From: Hymenobacter qilianensis
GTDB lineage: Bacteria > Bacteroidota > Bacteroidia > Cytophagales > Hymenobacteraceae
Assembly (NCBI RefSeq): GCF_014489555.1
Contig: NZ_CP060784.1
Location: 1,736,001 to 1,800,000, forward strand
DNA length: 64,000 bases
Direction of reading: 5' to 3'
The position numbers and the translations under genes are program-made. Positions 49,565 through 59,740 of this stretch are shown here, piece after piece (the first letter of the stretch is position 1; each line of letters begins with the position of its first letter). Below the pieces are notes generated by a model. That model did no database searches. It worked only from the letters and a program-made list of their open reading frames with translations, and was not told where the DNA came from.

Positions 49565-49938
49565 ATGAACAGTTCTCTAAAGCTATTCCTGCTCATTCTT
49601 CTTGTAGCTGCCGCCGCTCAGCTGGTGCTCCCGTGGTGGATTATCACGCCTATAGCTCTCGTGTTGGCTTTTATGATAGGCCGCAGGAGTTGGGGGCTTT
49701 TTTAGCCGGTTTTGCTGGGGTTGGGCTGGGGTGGCTGGTGCTGGCCGGCTGGCTAAATATTCAGAATGAAGGCCACCTCAGCCACCGCGTAGCCGAGCTG
49801 ATTCCGCTGGGTGGCAGCGGCTGGCTGCTGGTGCTGGTGACGGCTGTGCTGGGCGGATTGGTTGGCGGACTGGCTGCCTTGGCGGGCGTCTGGCTGCGCC
49901 AAGCCTTCGCCAAAAGCCATCAAGCTCCTTCGGCTTGA
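49565..49938 (+). CDS. Small integral membrane protein (one frame break)
   Basis: A 124-residue protein with four membrane helices, beginning MNSSLKLFLLILLVAAAAQL. Further helices run through WWIITPIALVLAFMIG, GFAGVGLGWLVLAGW and LVLVTAVLGGLVGGLAALAG. The frame breaks at the G run 49692-49696; one G more gives GRRSWGAFLAGFAGV and joins the first two helices to the rest. No family is recognised. A terminator follows 40 bases after the stop. Confidence 0.7.
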
Positions 49939-49978
49939 AGCGCTGGTTCCCGACACAGACAGACACGGACATATCCTC

Positions 49979-50025
49979 AAAAAAGCCCCCCAGCGTCGTT
50001 CTTACGAAAGGCTGGGGGGCTTTTT
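49979..50025. terminator. Bidirectional terminator, G/C-run type
   Basis: AAAAAAGCCCCCCAGC pairs with GCTGGGGGGCTTTTT with a 17-base loop, between convergent genes. Confidence 0.88.
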
Positions 50026-50109
50026 GGTGCAATCAAATTGGAAGTGGCAAGCTTCCGTGATGAACAGCCACTAGCGATGTTGCTTTGCTACTCGCAAAGC
50101 GGATGCAGG

Positions 50110-51383
50110 TTAGTTGATCTCCTGAAACTCGCCAAAAAAGGCCAGCGCCTCCAGCGTGTATTGGGGCACGGCGGAAAAGTGGTTGCCGTCTTTGATGGGA
50201 TGTAGTTCTACCTGCGTAGCGCCACGGGCGCGCATGGCCTTGTAGGCATTTTCGGAGTTGAAAAAGGGCACGTAGTCGTCGGCGGTGCCGTGGAAAAGCG
50301 CCAGCGGAGCACGGGGGCGCCAGTCGTAGATATCGTTGTCGCGGAAGGCGGCCGTGATGGGCTGGTCGGTTTTGTTTAGCACACCCGCCCGGAAAGGCTC
50401 TGTAAATAGCTCTTTGGCCTGTTCAGGTACTTTCGCAAACGGATTGGCTTGCAGCTGCGAGGCCCAGGGCTCCTGGAAATAGCCGGTGTAGGGCCGGTTG
50501 ATATTGTACACTCGATTATAAGTGTCCAGCACCCAAACATAGGAGCCGAGGAAATTCAGCGGCTTATCCGACTTCAGAATGTAGTTGGCAAAGGCTGACT
50601 TATTATAGGCTCCGGCTCCGGGCGCGCTGGCCGTGACCGTAAACTCCGTGGCGTGCTGCTCCTCAATCAGCTTGTGCAAGGCCAGCGTGGCAAAGCCCCC
50701 TCTGAGTAGCCCAGCAGGAAGTTCTTATCGTTCAGCTGAATTTTTTCCTGCTTACAAAACTCCCGCGCGGCCCGCATCATATTCAGTGAGGCCGAAGCCA
50801 GCGAAGCCGCGTGCTCGTAGGGGTGCGGCAAACTCTTGGAAGCGCCGTAGCCGATATAGTCGGGAGCCACCACCAGGTAGCCCGAAGAAGCCAGCACCGA
50901 TATGGCCGTCCAGACTTCCCCGCCGGAGCGGTAGTAGGAGGGAGCCCGCGCTTCATCTTTGGGCGAAATAGTGCCATGCTGATAGCTCAGCAGCGGCAGC
51001 GGCTGCGAAGCCACGGGCACAAGCACCGCACCTGAGGCCGTCACGGGCCGCCCATCGGTATTGGGCGTGGTATACGTCAGCTTATACACCCGAATGGAAT
51101 ACTGCGTCAAGGCACTGACGATGGGCAGATCGGGCACGCGGCCCGCCAGCGTACTCGGCGTGTACTCACCAATCAGGGTGCTGCTCAGTAGGCGGCTGCT
51201 TGCTGCCGGAGCAATAGGTGCCGCCGGAATGGTTGGCGCAGCGGCTTCTAGGGCCGGCTCTTTGGTGCAGCCCGGGCCGGGTGCCACCAGCAGGCTCAGC
51301 CAGAAAAGAAAGGTGAAATAGGACAAGCGGCGGCTATTGATTTTCAAGGACATTAGGAAGTTGTTGGGGCAATCTGACTTCAT
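50110..51383 (-). CDS. Lipoprotein alpha/beta hydrolase, secretory-lipase-like (one frame break)
   Basis: A 424-residue hydrolase. The N-terminus has a hydrophobic stretch and a lipobox (LLVAPGPGC), so it is likely a lipoprotein; the start may be 51383 or the ATG at 51353 (MSLKINSRRLSY). The nucleophile elbow is GYSEGG; the acid is in HGTADDYVPF and the His in KDGNHF. These fit the secretory lipase/prolyl-oligopeptidase-like group. The frame breaks at the C run 50696-50700, just in the elbow: one base turns 'SEGALPRW' into SEGGFATLALHKL. The substrate is unknown, but esters are likely. Confidence 0.85.
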
Positions 51384-51492
51384 AACACCATTCTGCTTAA
51401 AAGATTTCGTGCCGCTACCGAGAAAAGAAGGAGGCTTGCACAGTCAGCTTTCAAGCGAAAAGCAAAGGCAATAATCGCTTTCACCTAAAATA

Positions 51493-51508
51493 TTAGTTGT
51501 TCAACTAA
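51493..51508. promoter_or_regulatory. Candidate BlaI operator
   Basis: A perfect 7-bp dyad, TTAGTTG-TT-CAACTAA, lies 40 bases before the blaI start in an AT-rich stretch that also contains a second ATTAGTT half at 51510. BlaI/MecI/CopY repressors bind such dyads and control their own gene. Confidence 0.5.
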
Positions 51509-51547
51509 ATTATTAGTTATATATTTATCAATACAAAAAAGCCCCCC

Positions 51548-51948
51548 ATGCACACCTTCCCTGAGCTAACCCGTGCCGAAGAACAAGTGATGCAGGTGCT
51601 GTGGCAGCGCGGCCCCTCTTTCGTGAAAGAAGTGGTGGCCGAAATGCCCACGCCCTCACCCGCTTACAACACGGTTTCAACCATCATCCGCATCCTGGAG
51701 CAAAAGGGGTTTGTGGGGCACGAAGCTTTCGGCCGCACGCATCGCTATGAGGCTTTGGTTGCGCAGGATGAGTACCGTCGCTTCTCGCTGCGCAAGCTGC
51801 TGGGGGCTATTTTGGTAATTCGTTTCCGCAGCTGGTGTCCTTTTTTGCCAAGGAAGAAAACCTTAACGCCGCTCAGCTCGATGAGTTGCTGCGCCACGCC
51901 ACCCAACCTCTTGCCCCCGACTCAGATGGACCCGATCAGCCTGCTTAA
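51548..51948 (+). CDS. blaI: BlaI/MecI/CopY-family transcriptional repressor (one frame break)
   Basis: A 133-residue winged-helix repressor, starting MHTFPELTRAEEQVMQVLWQ with the wHTH core SPAYNTVSTIIRILEQKG and FVGHEAFGRTHRYEAL. The frame breaks at the G run 51802-51806. One G more gives RKLLGGYFGNSFPQLVSFFA and the normal end 'PDQPA' at 51948. Without repair the frame reads straight into blaR1 and looks like a 593-residue fusion, which is false. It overlaps blaR1 by 23 bases. BlaI is cleaved after BlaR1 senses its signal. Confidence 0.88.
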
Positions 51949-53329
51949 ATGGATGATGCTCAGTGCGGTACTGCTGGGCGCGTGGTGGCTCTGCTACCAC
52001 ATAGCTTTGCGCCGTGAGCGCAGCTTTGGTTACAACCGGGCGTTTCTGGTGCTCGGGCCGCTACTAGCTGCGAGTTTGCCGCTGCTTCCGCTAGAGTGGC
52101 CGGGCAGCTGGGGAACTGGTCCGACGACGCTGGTGCCGGGCATAGCAACCGTGCTGCTGCCCACTGCTCAGGTAGGCGCATCCAGTAGCCAGGCTGCGCC
52201 CGATTGGTTGCAGTGGGTATTGATGGGCTACGTAGTTGGGGGGCTGATCGTGTTAGCGCGACTGGTTTCTGGGCTGGCCAAGCTTTGGCTGACTACTCGT
52301 CATCTGCCGCGCGAAAAACAGGCAGGCTACACGCTGGTGCGTACCGGTGGTCGGCTGCCAACCAGCTCATTTGGGCGGGTCGTGTTTTGGGATGAATCGT
52401 TGCCGCTAAGCGACGCGGAAGCCCAACAAGTGCTACAGCACGAGCTGGCGCATGTGCAGCAAGGCCACACCTACGACCGGCTGCTGCTGGAAGCGCTACG
52501 CGCAGTGCTCTGGTTCAATCCATTCGTGCACCTGTGCGCCCGCGCCCTTACGCTCACCCACGAGTATCTGGCCGACAAGGCGGCGCTAAGCCCTGCTACT
52601 GTCGCCTCATTGGTTACTGCATCTCCTGCGCACTCTTACACCCACCTACTGGCCCGGCAAGTGGCCACCCGCCTCGGTTTCTCCATTCCGCTTGCGCACT
52701 CCTTTTCTCATTCCCAAACCTTACGTCGCATTGCCATGATTCACCGAACTTCCCCCATCCGCCGCTGGAAACAGTGGCTTGCCCTGCCGCTGGTGGCTTT
52801 ACTAGCGTTCACCGTCGCCTGTGAGCGACACACGGAGCCAGTTGCTCCATCTAAGCGCGCTTCTTCACAGAACGCCGAAATGCCACCCCCGCCTCCGCCG
52901 CCACCCCCAGCTCCCGATGCTGAGCCTGCGCCCCCTCCTCCGCCACCGCCTACAGCTAACCGTGTTTATACCAGTGTAGAGGAAATGCCGCTGTTTCGAA
53001 CGGGCAACAACAATGATATTGTAGCCTTTATTCAAAGTAAGCTCGAGTACCCTGCTGAGGCTGTGCGAAACAAGGTAGAGGGCAGGGTTATTATTGCTTT
53101 TGTAATTGATAAAGAGGGCAACGTAACAGATGCGTCCGTCTATAAGGGAATAGGATCAGGCTGCGACGAAGCCGCGCTGAATGCTGTCCGCCAGCTTCCA
53201 CGGTTTAAGGCTGGCAAGCAGGATGGCAAGCCGGTAATGGTGCGTTTTATGGTGCCTATTCAGTTCGAGCCGTACTCCGCCCCGATCAGTAATTTATTTG
53301 GCAGCTTGGTCGGTTCGCCTAAGTGCTAA
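51926..53329 (+). CDS. blaR1: BlaR1-type M56 membrane metalloprotease with TonB C-terminal domain
   Basis: A 467-residue sensor protease from the ATG at 51926 (MDPISLLKWMMLSAVLLGAW). It has four membrane helices. The zinc site is HELAH (His172-His176), followed by the usual acidic ligand further on (THEYLADKAAL). After the last helix comes a proline-rich spacer (PPPPPPPPPAPDAEPAPPPP). A TonB_C-type domain ends the protein (VEGRVIIAFVIDKEGNVTDA). This Bacteroidota layout replaces the penicillin sensor of Staphylococcus BlaR1. It senses an envelope cue and cuts BlaI; antibiotic resistance is not implied here. Confidence 0.88.
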   Translation: MDPISLLKWMMLSAVLLGAWWLCYHIALRRERSFGYNRAFLVLGPLLAASLPLLPLEWPGSWGTGPTTLVPGIATVLLPTAQVGASSSQAAPDWLQWVLMGYVVGGLIVLARLVSGLAKLWLTTRHLPREKQAGYTLVRTGGRLPTSSFGRVVFWDESLPLSDAEAQQVLQHELAHVQQGHTYDRLLLEALRAVLWFNPFVHLCARALTLTHEYLADKAALSPATVASLVTASPAHSYTHLLARQVATRLGFSIPLAHSFSHSQTLRRIAMIHRTSPIRRWKQWLALPLVALLAFTVACERHTEPVAPSKRASSQNAEMPPPPPPPPPAPDAEPAPPPPPPPTANRVYTSVEEMPLFRTGNNNDIVAFIQSKLEYPAEAVRNKVEGRVIIAFVIDKEGNVTDASVYKGIGSGCDEAALNAVRQLPRFKAGKQDGKPVMVRFMVPIQFEPYSAPISNLFGSLVGSPKC

Positions 53330-53484
53330 AGTATAATCTGGGGGCTCCGTAGAGCTCATTACAAGGAGGAACCGTTGGAAAAGCTCCGAATTTTGTCGGG
53401 GCCTTTCTGCGTTTAGGTCAATAGTAACTGCCCGAAATGGGCTAACTTGCAGATAGTTTTGGCCTTCTAATCAAGATTTATTCA

Positions 53485-54506
53485 GTGTTGTTACCGTTTT
53501 CGCCGCGTCACGCCGTAGTGGCCGCCACCTTAAGCCTCTTTTCTCTGTCAGTATTGCCCAGCTGTGGCACCCGCTCCGACGGAGAAACTCCTGCCGCCAA
53601 AGCTTCGGTTGAAGCAGCCAAGCCAGCTCCCATTGACACGATGGCGCTGAAAGTGGCCGCCATGCGCCGCGACTCGCTAAAGGCCGACTCCATTGTAAAA
53701 GCCAATGGTCAGCTACCAGGGGCCATTTTGCCCGGCAAGCGCATTGTAGCTTTCTATGGCAACATCCGGGCGAAAGGCATGGGTATTCTGGGCCGCGAGC
53801 CCAAGGATCAGATGTTCCGCAAGTTTGATAAAGTAATAGCCGAGTGGCAAGCTGCTGACCCCAGCATCCCGGTGCAGCCTGCTATTCACAACGTAACTAT
53901 CACGGCCCAAGCTGCACCTGGTAAGGACGGTAAATACCGTCTGATGAACTCCAAAGCCACTATTGAGGAGGTTATTCAATGGGGCAAGGAGCACAACTGC
54001 ATCGTGTTCTTGGACGTGCAAGTGGGCCTGAGCAACCTAGAAAACGAACTGCACAAGCTGGAGCCCTACTTAAAGGACCCAATCGTGCACATGGGCATCG
54101 ACCCTGAGTTTGCAATGGAAACCAAAGGCGTGAAGCCCGGCCGCAAAATCGGCACCTTCGATGCCAAGGATGTGAACTACGCCGTGAAGTTTCTGGCCCG
54201 CATCGTGAGCGAGAATAATTTGCCCCCAAGGTGCTCACTGTGCACCGCTTCACCCAGGGCATGATTACAAACTATAAAAACATCAAGACCGACCCCCGCG
54301 TGCAGATTGTCATGCACATGGACGGCTGGGGCGACCCAACTCTGAAGAAGGACTCCTATAAGGCGTACATCCAGAAAGAGCCCGTGCAGTACACCGGCTT
54401 TAAGTTGTTCTACGAGTACGACAACCGCCCCGCGCCTCATCACATCATGACGCCGACAGAAGTGCTGGCCCTCACGCCAAAGCCGATGTACATTCAGTAT
54501 CAGTAA
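53485..54506 (+). CDS. Lipoprotein of unknown function (one frame break)
   Basis: About 340 residues from a GTG start, with a lipobox (LFSLSVLPSC). The mature part has conserved-looking stretches: ILPGKRIVAFYGNIRAKGMG, NCIVFLDVQVGLSNLENEL and DPIVHMGIDPEFAM, then YDNRPAPHHIMTPTEVLAL at the end. The beta/alpha alternation suggests a TIM-barrel-like domain, but I do not recognise the family. The frame breaks at the C run 54223-54227, where one C more gives NNLPPKVLTVHRFTQG. It is followed by a strong terminator. Confidence 0.75.
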
Positions 54507-54526
54507 GCTGCTAGGTTTCAAGCAAC

Positions 54527-54563
54527 AAAAAAGCCCCCCAGCCTTGTGTTGGGGGGCTTTTTT
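54527..54563 (+). terminator. Rho-independent terminator, G/C-run type
   Basis: AAAAAAGCCCCCCA pairs with TGGGGGGCTTTTTT with a nine-base loop, 20 bases after the unknown lipoprotein stop. Confidence 0.9.
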
Positions 54564-54634
54564 GTTGAGAAACAGTTGCTTCAACCGCACTAAATGCGAG
54601 CGAAAACCGAACTTAGATCCTTTGATTTAGCTCT

Positions 54635-56652
54635 ATGAAACTTCTTAGACTGTTGCCGGTGCTAGTACTGTTGAATGCCTGCGCCGTAAGGCCAGCCACT
54701 ATTGCCCCCTCCACGCTCCCCGACTTCTCCAGTTATCCAGTGTACTACGGGCCGGATCTGGGGCTTACGTTTCAAGCGGGGCGCGCCACGTTGCGGGTGT
54801 GGGCCCCACGGCCGAAGCGCTGCACCTCAAGCTTTATACAAACGGGATAGGAGGGGAGCCAGTGGTCGATTTTGCCATGCGAAAGGCCGAAAGCGGCACC
54901 TGGACCTTCACATTGCCCGCGCAGCCGGCTGGCCGCTTTTATGTAGTGCAGGCAACCATTGGGGGGCAAAAAATGGCCGAAGTACCTGACCCCTATGTGC
55001 ATGCCGTGGGGCTCAACGGACAGCGTGGCGTTTTGCTCGATCCGGCCACGGTGAACCCCATGGGTTGGCTTGATGACCAACGTCCTACGCTGGCCAAGCC
55101 TACTGACGTGATAATCGGGGAGTTGCACCTGCGCGACTTGTCTATGCACCCTAAATCGGGGATTGAGCATAAGGGCAAATACCTGGGGCTAACAGAGCCC
55201 GGAACCCAAGGACCCGCTGGCGTAAGCACAGGCCTTGATCATCTGGTGGAGCTGGGTATCAGCCATGTCCATCTGCTGCCGACCAACGACTTTGCTTCCA
55301 TCGATGAAAGTACACTAAGCGAAAACCGCTACAATTGGGGCTACGAGCCGCTGCATTTCTCCGTGCCCGAAGGCTCTTTCGCCACTGACCCCGCCGACCC
55401 TGCCGCCCGCATCCGGGAGCTGAAACAAGTGACACAGGCGTTGCACCGGCGCGGCCTGCGCCTGGTGCTCGACGTAGTGTACAACCACACTACCGATGCG
55501 GCCCGCACCAGTTTCGAGCAGCTCGTGCCCGGCTACTATTACCGGCACAATGACGATGGCAGCTACTCCAATGCTACTGCCTGTGGTAACGAAATAGCCT
55601 CGGAGCGGCCCATGGTGCGCAAGCTCATTGTAGAATCGGTGGCGTACTGGGCCCGCGAGTATCACGCCGACGGGTTTCGGTTTGATCTCATGGGGGTGTT
55701 GGATATAGAAACCATGCGGGCAATTCGCGTGGCCCTCGATCAGCAGGACCACAGTATTTTGCTGTACGGGGAAGGCTGGACGGCGGGCCCCAGCCCTCTG
55801 CCCGAAACGGCCCGCGCGGTAAAAGCCAACGTGCAGCGCCTAGAACGCATTGCTGCCTTCAGCGACGAGCTGCGCGACGGCGTGCGGGGGCACGTGTCGC
55901 GGCGCACGGAGCCGGGTTTTGCCAGTGGGCATCCGGGGCTGGAGGAGAGCGTGAAATTCGGCATTGTGGCGGCCATCGAGCATCCACAGATTGACTATTC
56001 GAAGGTTAATTACAGCAAAGTGCCCTGGGCCGGCACGCCCGCCCAAACCATCAACTACGTGGCCTGCCACGACGACCAGCTGCTCTGGGACAAGCTAAAA
56101 TCATCGAACCCCGGCGCGACGGAAGCGGAACTGATTCAGCGGGATATCCTCAGCAACACCATTGTGTTCACCTCGCAGGGAATCCCATTCTTGCCCATCG
56201 GCGACGAGTTTTTGCGCACCAAAGGCGGCTCCCACAACTCCTTCAATCAGCCCGACAGCGTTAATCAAATTGACTGGGGCCGCAAAGCGCGCTATGCGCC
56301 GGTGTACGAGTTCTACCGTGAGCTGCTGGCTTTGCGCCGCGCCCATCCGGCGTTTCGGCTGCCCACGCGCGAGCTGATACAGCAGCACCTAGAGTTTCTG
56401 CCAAATTTGCCCCCCGGCACCATTGCTTACCGCCTGCGAGACCACGCCGGGGGCGATACATGGCGGAATATCGTGGTGGTTTTCAACGGCAACCAGGCCC
56501 CGGCTTCCGTCACGGTGCCGGCTGGTAGCTACACGGTAGTATTGCGCGGCGACCAGCTTGTGCCGGCTGGCATCGAGAAAATGCCCCCCAGCCGCGAGCC
56601 AATCGCGCTAAAAATGCCCCCCAGCACCGCCACGATTTTAGTGGAGAAATAA
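54635..56652 (+). CDS. pulA: Type I pullulanase, lipoprotein (one frame break)
   Basis: A 672-residue GH13 debranching enzyme that cuts alpha-1,6 links of pullulan and glycogen or starch dextrins. The lipobox is in VLVLLNACAV. A starch-binding-like N-terminal domain (GLTFQAGRATLRVWAP) is followed by the barrel: YNWGYEP is the type I pullulanase signature, VVYNHT is region I, GFRFDLMGVLD holds the nucleophile Asp, LLYGEGW the acid Glu, and NYVACHDD the third acid. The frame breaks near the C run 54804-54807; one C more gives 'VWAPTAEALHLKLYTNG'. Surface anchoring suggests use of external polysaccharide. Confidence 0.92.
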
Positions 56653-56678
56653 GAGTATGCCAAGCAAGCGCTTCTCCG

Positions 56679-57281
56679 TTAAGCAACGATGATTTCGTGC
56701 TTGCTGAGCAGGCCGGGCAAACCCTCCAGACTAAAGCGGGCCCGCTTCACGACGTTCGTATCGGGGTCGATGAGGAAGCCGGAAGCGGTGGTGAAATCAG
56801 TGGCGGTGAGCTGCGTTTGCTCGAATATTGCTCCCGCCAGATTACACTCCGCAAACACAGCATCTGCGAGGTCGGCGTAGGAAAAATCTACCTCCGTCAG
56901 AACGCAGTTGGCGAAGCGGGCGCCGCGCATGCGCTTGCCGTGGAAGGAAGCATAAGGAAGCTGACAGTGAGCAAACTCCACCTCAAACCACATATCCCGA
57001 CAGGCCGAAAACTGCACGCCCGAAAGCTTGCACTCCCGAAATGTCACGTTCTGCAAACCCGCACCCGCCAGCGTAGCCAATGATAGGTTACAACGCTCAA
57101 ACACGCAGTCAATGAAGCGCTTATCGGTCAGGTTGGCACCCGAGAAGTCGCAGGCCACGAACCGGCATTGCTCCATTTCCTGCTGGGAGGCAATTTCCGC
57201 CGCCGTCCAGCGCTCAAACACATTTTCAGGGGCGAAAACGAGCGGTTTTCTGACAGCCGGAGTAGAGCGCCGTGGTTTCAT
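56679..57281 (-). CDS. Pentapeptide-repeat protein
   Basis: A 200-residue protein with pentapeptide repeats of the A(D/N)LXX type forming a right-handed beta-helix: CDFSGANLTDKRFIDCVFER, then CNLSLATLAGAGLQNVTFRE and FSYADLADAVFAECNLAGAI. It is cytoplasmic, with no signal. Some relatives mimic DNA and protect gyrase (Qnr-like), but with cysteine-rich turns this looks like the general family. Intact. Confidence 0.85.
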   Translation of the reverse strand: MKPRRSTPAVRKPLVFAPENVFERWTAAEIASQQEMEQCRFVACDFSGANLTDKRFIDCVFERCNLSLATLAGAGLQNVTFRECKLSGVQFSACRDMWFEVEFAHCQLPYASFHGKRMRGARFANCVLTEVDFSYADLADAVFAECNLAGAIFEQTQLTATDFTTASGFLIDPDTNVVKRARFSLEGLPGLLSKHEIIVA

Positions 57282-57316
57282 TGAGCGGGAAATAAAAGAG
57301 CCGTGAGTTGTTTGGG

Positions 57317-59638
57317 TTAGTCCAGCGAACGGCCATGAAACAGCAGATAGCCAATGTGGCCAAACACCCCAAAGCGCTTGGCTGAGTCGTCGTAGTAAAT
57401 GCCGTGCAAGGCCAGCGGCCCAACGGGCGTCTGATACACAAAGCCAGTACTAGCCGTCAAACGAGGCCGGTCGAAGCCGGATTTTTGGATGGCCCGCTGC
57501 CCTTCGCTGTCGCGCAAGGGCTTATACACAAGGTGGGTGAAGGCTTCGGAACGCCACTCCAACTTGCTGGCCAGCAGGCTTTGGGAGAAGCGCAGACCAG
57601 CGGCAGCATAACGCGGCGAGCGGTAGTTATCCAGAAACAGCGTGCGCGAATCAACCAGTGGCGAGAATACCGGCGAGGTTGTCTGAGACGAACGGAAGTT
57701 GGCGAAGCGGGCCTGCCCACTGACGACAACTTCTCCAAAATAACCCCAGATCTGCTTTTTGCTGGGCAGCATAAAGTACTGCTCCGCGGTAGCTGAGAGC
57801 TGTAGCCATTGGTGGTCGTCGCGGTACTCATTCTCAAATACGGAGGTAGAGCCGGGGCTGTAGATTTCGGTGCCGCGCACCCCACGGATGCTGGCCAACG
57901 CCCGGCGCCCGGCCGTAGGATACTGCTTGCGGTTCAGGGAGTTGCGGCTGTAGCGGAGCGCCGCCGTCAGGCCGCGGAAGCTGGTGCGGTCCAGCACGTC
58001 GCTGGATGATACTTCCCGCGTATTGGCGTAGTTATCCTGGTTGCCGAAGTAGCCCGCCTCCAACGAAACCCGGCTGCGGTAGCGCGGACTAATCCCAATC
58101 TGTAGGCCCAGCGCCAGGTCGCTCTGCTCGATCAGGGTATTCTGAATATCGCGGCCCAGCAGGCCGCCGGTTTGCTGATAGCTCCAGTTATTGTAGGTCA
58201 CGCTGGGCTCCACAAAAAAGGGTAGCTTCTCCGGAATACTCACCCGGAAGCGGCCCTGCACGGCATTGTAAAAACGCCCCAGATTGGCGTTAGCAGCCGC
58301 TGAATACAAGTATTTGGTCAGCCAGCGGTATTCCAGACCCACATAAATATTATCCACGGCCCGCGTAGCCAATACGAAGCCTGCCTCGGCCGAGAGGTTA
58401 TTATTCTGGCGGGCATCGATGTTGAATATATAGCCCTGTTGCTCTTTGTCGTAGCGAATACGGGGGTAGATATTGCGGAAAAAGTCGTCGGCCGCCAAGC
58501 GGTAGTAGCCTTCCTCAATCTCGTCGATGGAATAGCTGCGGCCCTCGCGCCGGAAAAAGCGGCTTACGTAGGTATTCTGATTTTTCGCCAACCCCTGCAC
58601 CGTCACGCGCTTAAAGGCCGGACCGGGAGCCGAATTCTGGAACTCGCGGCGGCGGCTGGCCAGCGCCAGCGTATCGACGCGGCGCGGAATGCGGCGCAGC
58701 ATCTGCGTGAGCTTATCCTGGGCCGCCTTTTCGCCCAACTCTATCAGCTCGCGCACTTTGTCGAAGTCAGTGGCCCCGTAGCCTTCCAGATCAGGCTGAA
58801 TAAATACCCCGTTCGGACCTACGGCCAGCGTATCGGCTACATCGGCGCCCAAAAACACGATGGAGCCCAGCAAAAGCTCGTCGTCCTTCTCAAACGGATA
58901 CTTTTTGTAGGCCACGTCGCCTACGTTCACCCCAATGATAATATCAGGCTGAAACGCAGACCGCATCACATCGGTGGGGAAGTTGTTGTAAATGCCCCCA
59001 TCGAACAGATAGCGGCCATCGGGGTTACGGATGGGCCGAAATACCAGCGGCACCGCCATCGAATTGCGCACCGCGTCGGCAAGCGAGCCGCTTTCCTGCA
59101 CTACTTGCTTGCGGGTAAACACCTCGGCGGCGAGGCAGCGGAAGGGAATGAATAGGTTATCGAAATCGTAGTTGGCGGCGGCGGCGGCCGGAGCCAGAAA
59201 CTTGGCCAGCGCAAAGTTCAGGTTTACATCGTTGATCAGATTGGGCGAGATGCGCGTGTTCAACGATGAGTCGATAGCCACGCCCACGCGCAAGGCCGCC
59301 GGCGAGGCGTCGGCGTTGAGGTAGTTGAAAGCTTTGTCCTGCAACTGCTCGCCCGACACCCAGTACTGAAAGTCGGGGTCCATCACGATTTCCTCAATTT
59401 CAGCCGGCGAATAACCGGCCGAGTACATAGCGCCCACCACCGAGCCCATGCTTGTCCCGATGATGTAGTCAATCGGTATCTTGTTCTTTTCCAGAACCTT
59501 CAGTACGCCTACGTGCGCCAAACCCTTGGCGCCGCCCCCGCTTAGCACCAAGCCAACTTTCTGCGCCTGAGCGGGCAGAGTGGGCCCGCCGAGCCCTATG
59601 ATCAGAAGGCCGAAAAAAAGAAACCAGTTACGTATCAT
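57317..59638 (-). CDS. Patatin-like phospholipase fused to BamA-type barrel (PlpD-like)
   Basis: About 773 residues from the ATG at 59638 (MIRNWFLFFGLLIIGLGGPT, a signal peptide). The patatin domain spans about residues 30-300: VLSGGGAKGLAHVGVL is the oxyanion hole, GTSMGS the nucleophile Ser, and FDGGIYNNFP the catalytic Asp. It is followed by a POTRA domain (KRVTVQGLAKNQNTYVSRFF) and a C-terminal outer-membrane barrel. This is the layout of class V type secreted lipases such as PlpD, where the barrel moves the lipase. Intact. Confidence 0.9.
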   Translation of the reverse strand: MIRNWFLFFGLLIIGLGGPTLPAQAQKVGLVLSGGGAKGLAHVGVLKVLEKNKIPIDYIIGTSMGSVVGAMYSAGYSPAEIEEIVMDPDFQYWVSGEQLQDKAFNYLNADASPAALRVGVAIDSSLNTRISPNLINDVNLNFALAKFLAPAAAAANYDFDNLFIPFRCLAAEVFTRKQVVQESGSLADAVRNSMAVPLVFRPIRNPDGRYLFDGGIYNNFPTDVMRSAFQPDIIIGVNVGDVAYKKYPFEKDDELLLGSIVFLGADVADTLAVGPNGVFIQPDLEGYGATDFDKVRELIELGEKAAQDKLTQMLRRIPRRVDTLALASRRREFQNSAPGPAFKRVTVQGLAKNQNTYVSRFFRREGRSYSIDEIEEGYYRLAADDFFRNIYPRIRYDKEQQGYIFNIDARQNNNLSAEAGFVLATRAVDNIYVGLEYRWLTKYLYSAAANANLGRFYNAVQGRFRVSIPEKLPFFVEPSVTYNNWSYQQTGGLLGRDIQNTLIEQSDLALGLQIGISPRYRSRVSLEAGYFGNQDNYANTREVSSSDVLDRTSFRGLTAALRYSRNSLNRKQYPTAGRRALASIRGVRGTEIYSPGSTSVFENEYRDDHQWLQLSATAEQYFMLPSKKQIWGYFGEVVVSGQARFANFRSSQTTSPVFSPLVDSRTLFLDNYRSPRYAAAGLRFSQSLLASKLEWRSEAFTHLVYKPLRDSEGQRAIQKSGFDRPRLTASTGFVYQTPVGPLALHGIYYDDSAKRFGVFGHIGYLLFHGRSLD

Positions 59639-59740
59639 AGAGAAGAAGTAGCACAAAAAAGCCCCCAGGGGGAGCGAGCCGCCAACATTGAGCGCGACTG
59701 GTCAGCAAATTAGCGCTTTCCGGCGGCACTAGCGTTCAGC

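Noticed and set aside
51548..53329. A natural 593-residue BlaI-M56-TonB fusion
   Set aside because: The joining segment has no similarity to either family, and one added G gives both normal proteins.
59641..59680. Terminator near the start of the patatin gene
   Set aside because: AAAAAAGCCCCC is followed at once by a short GGGGG, with no loop to fold and no T run, so it cannot act as a terminator.
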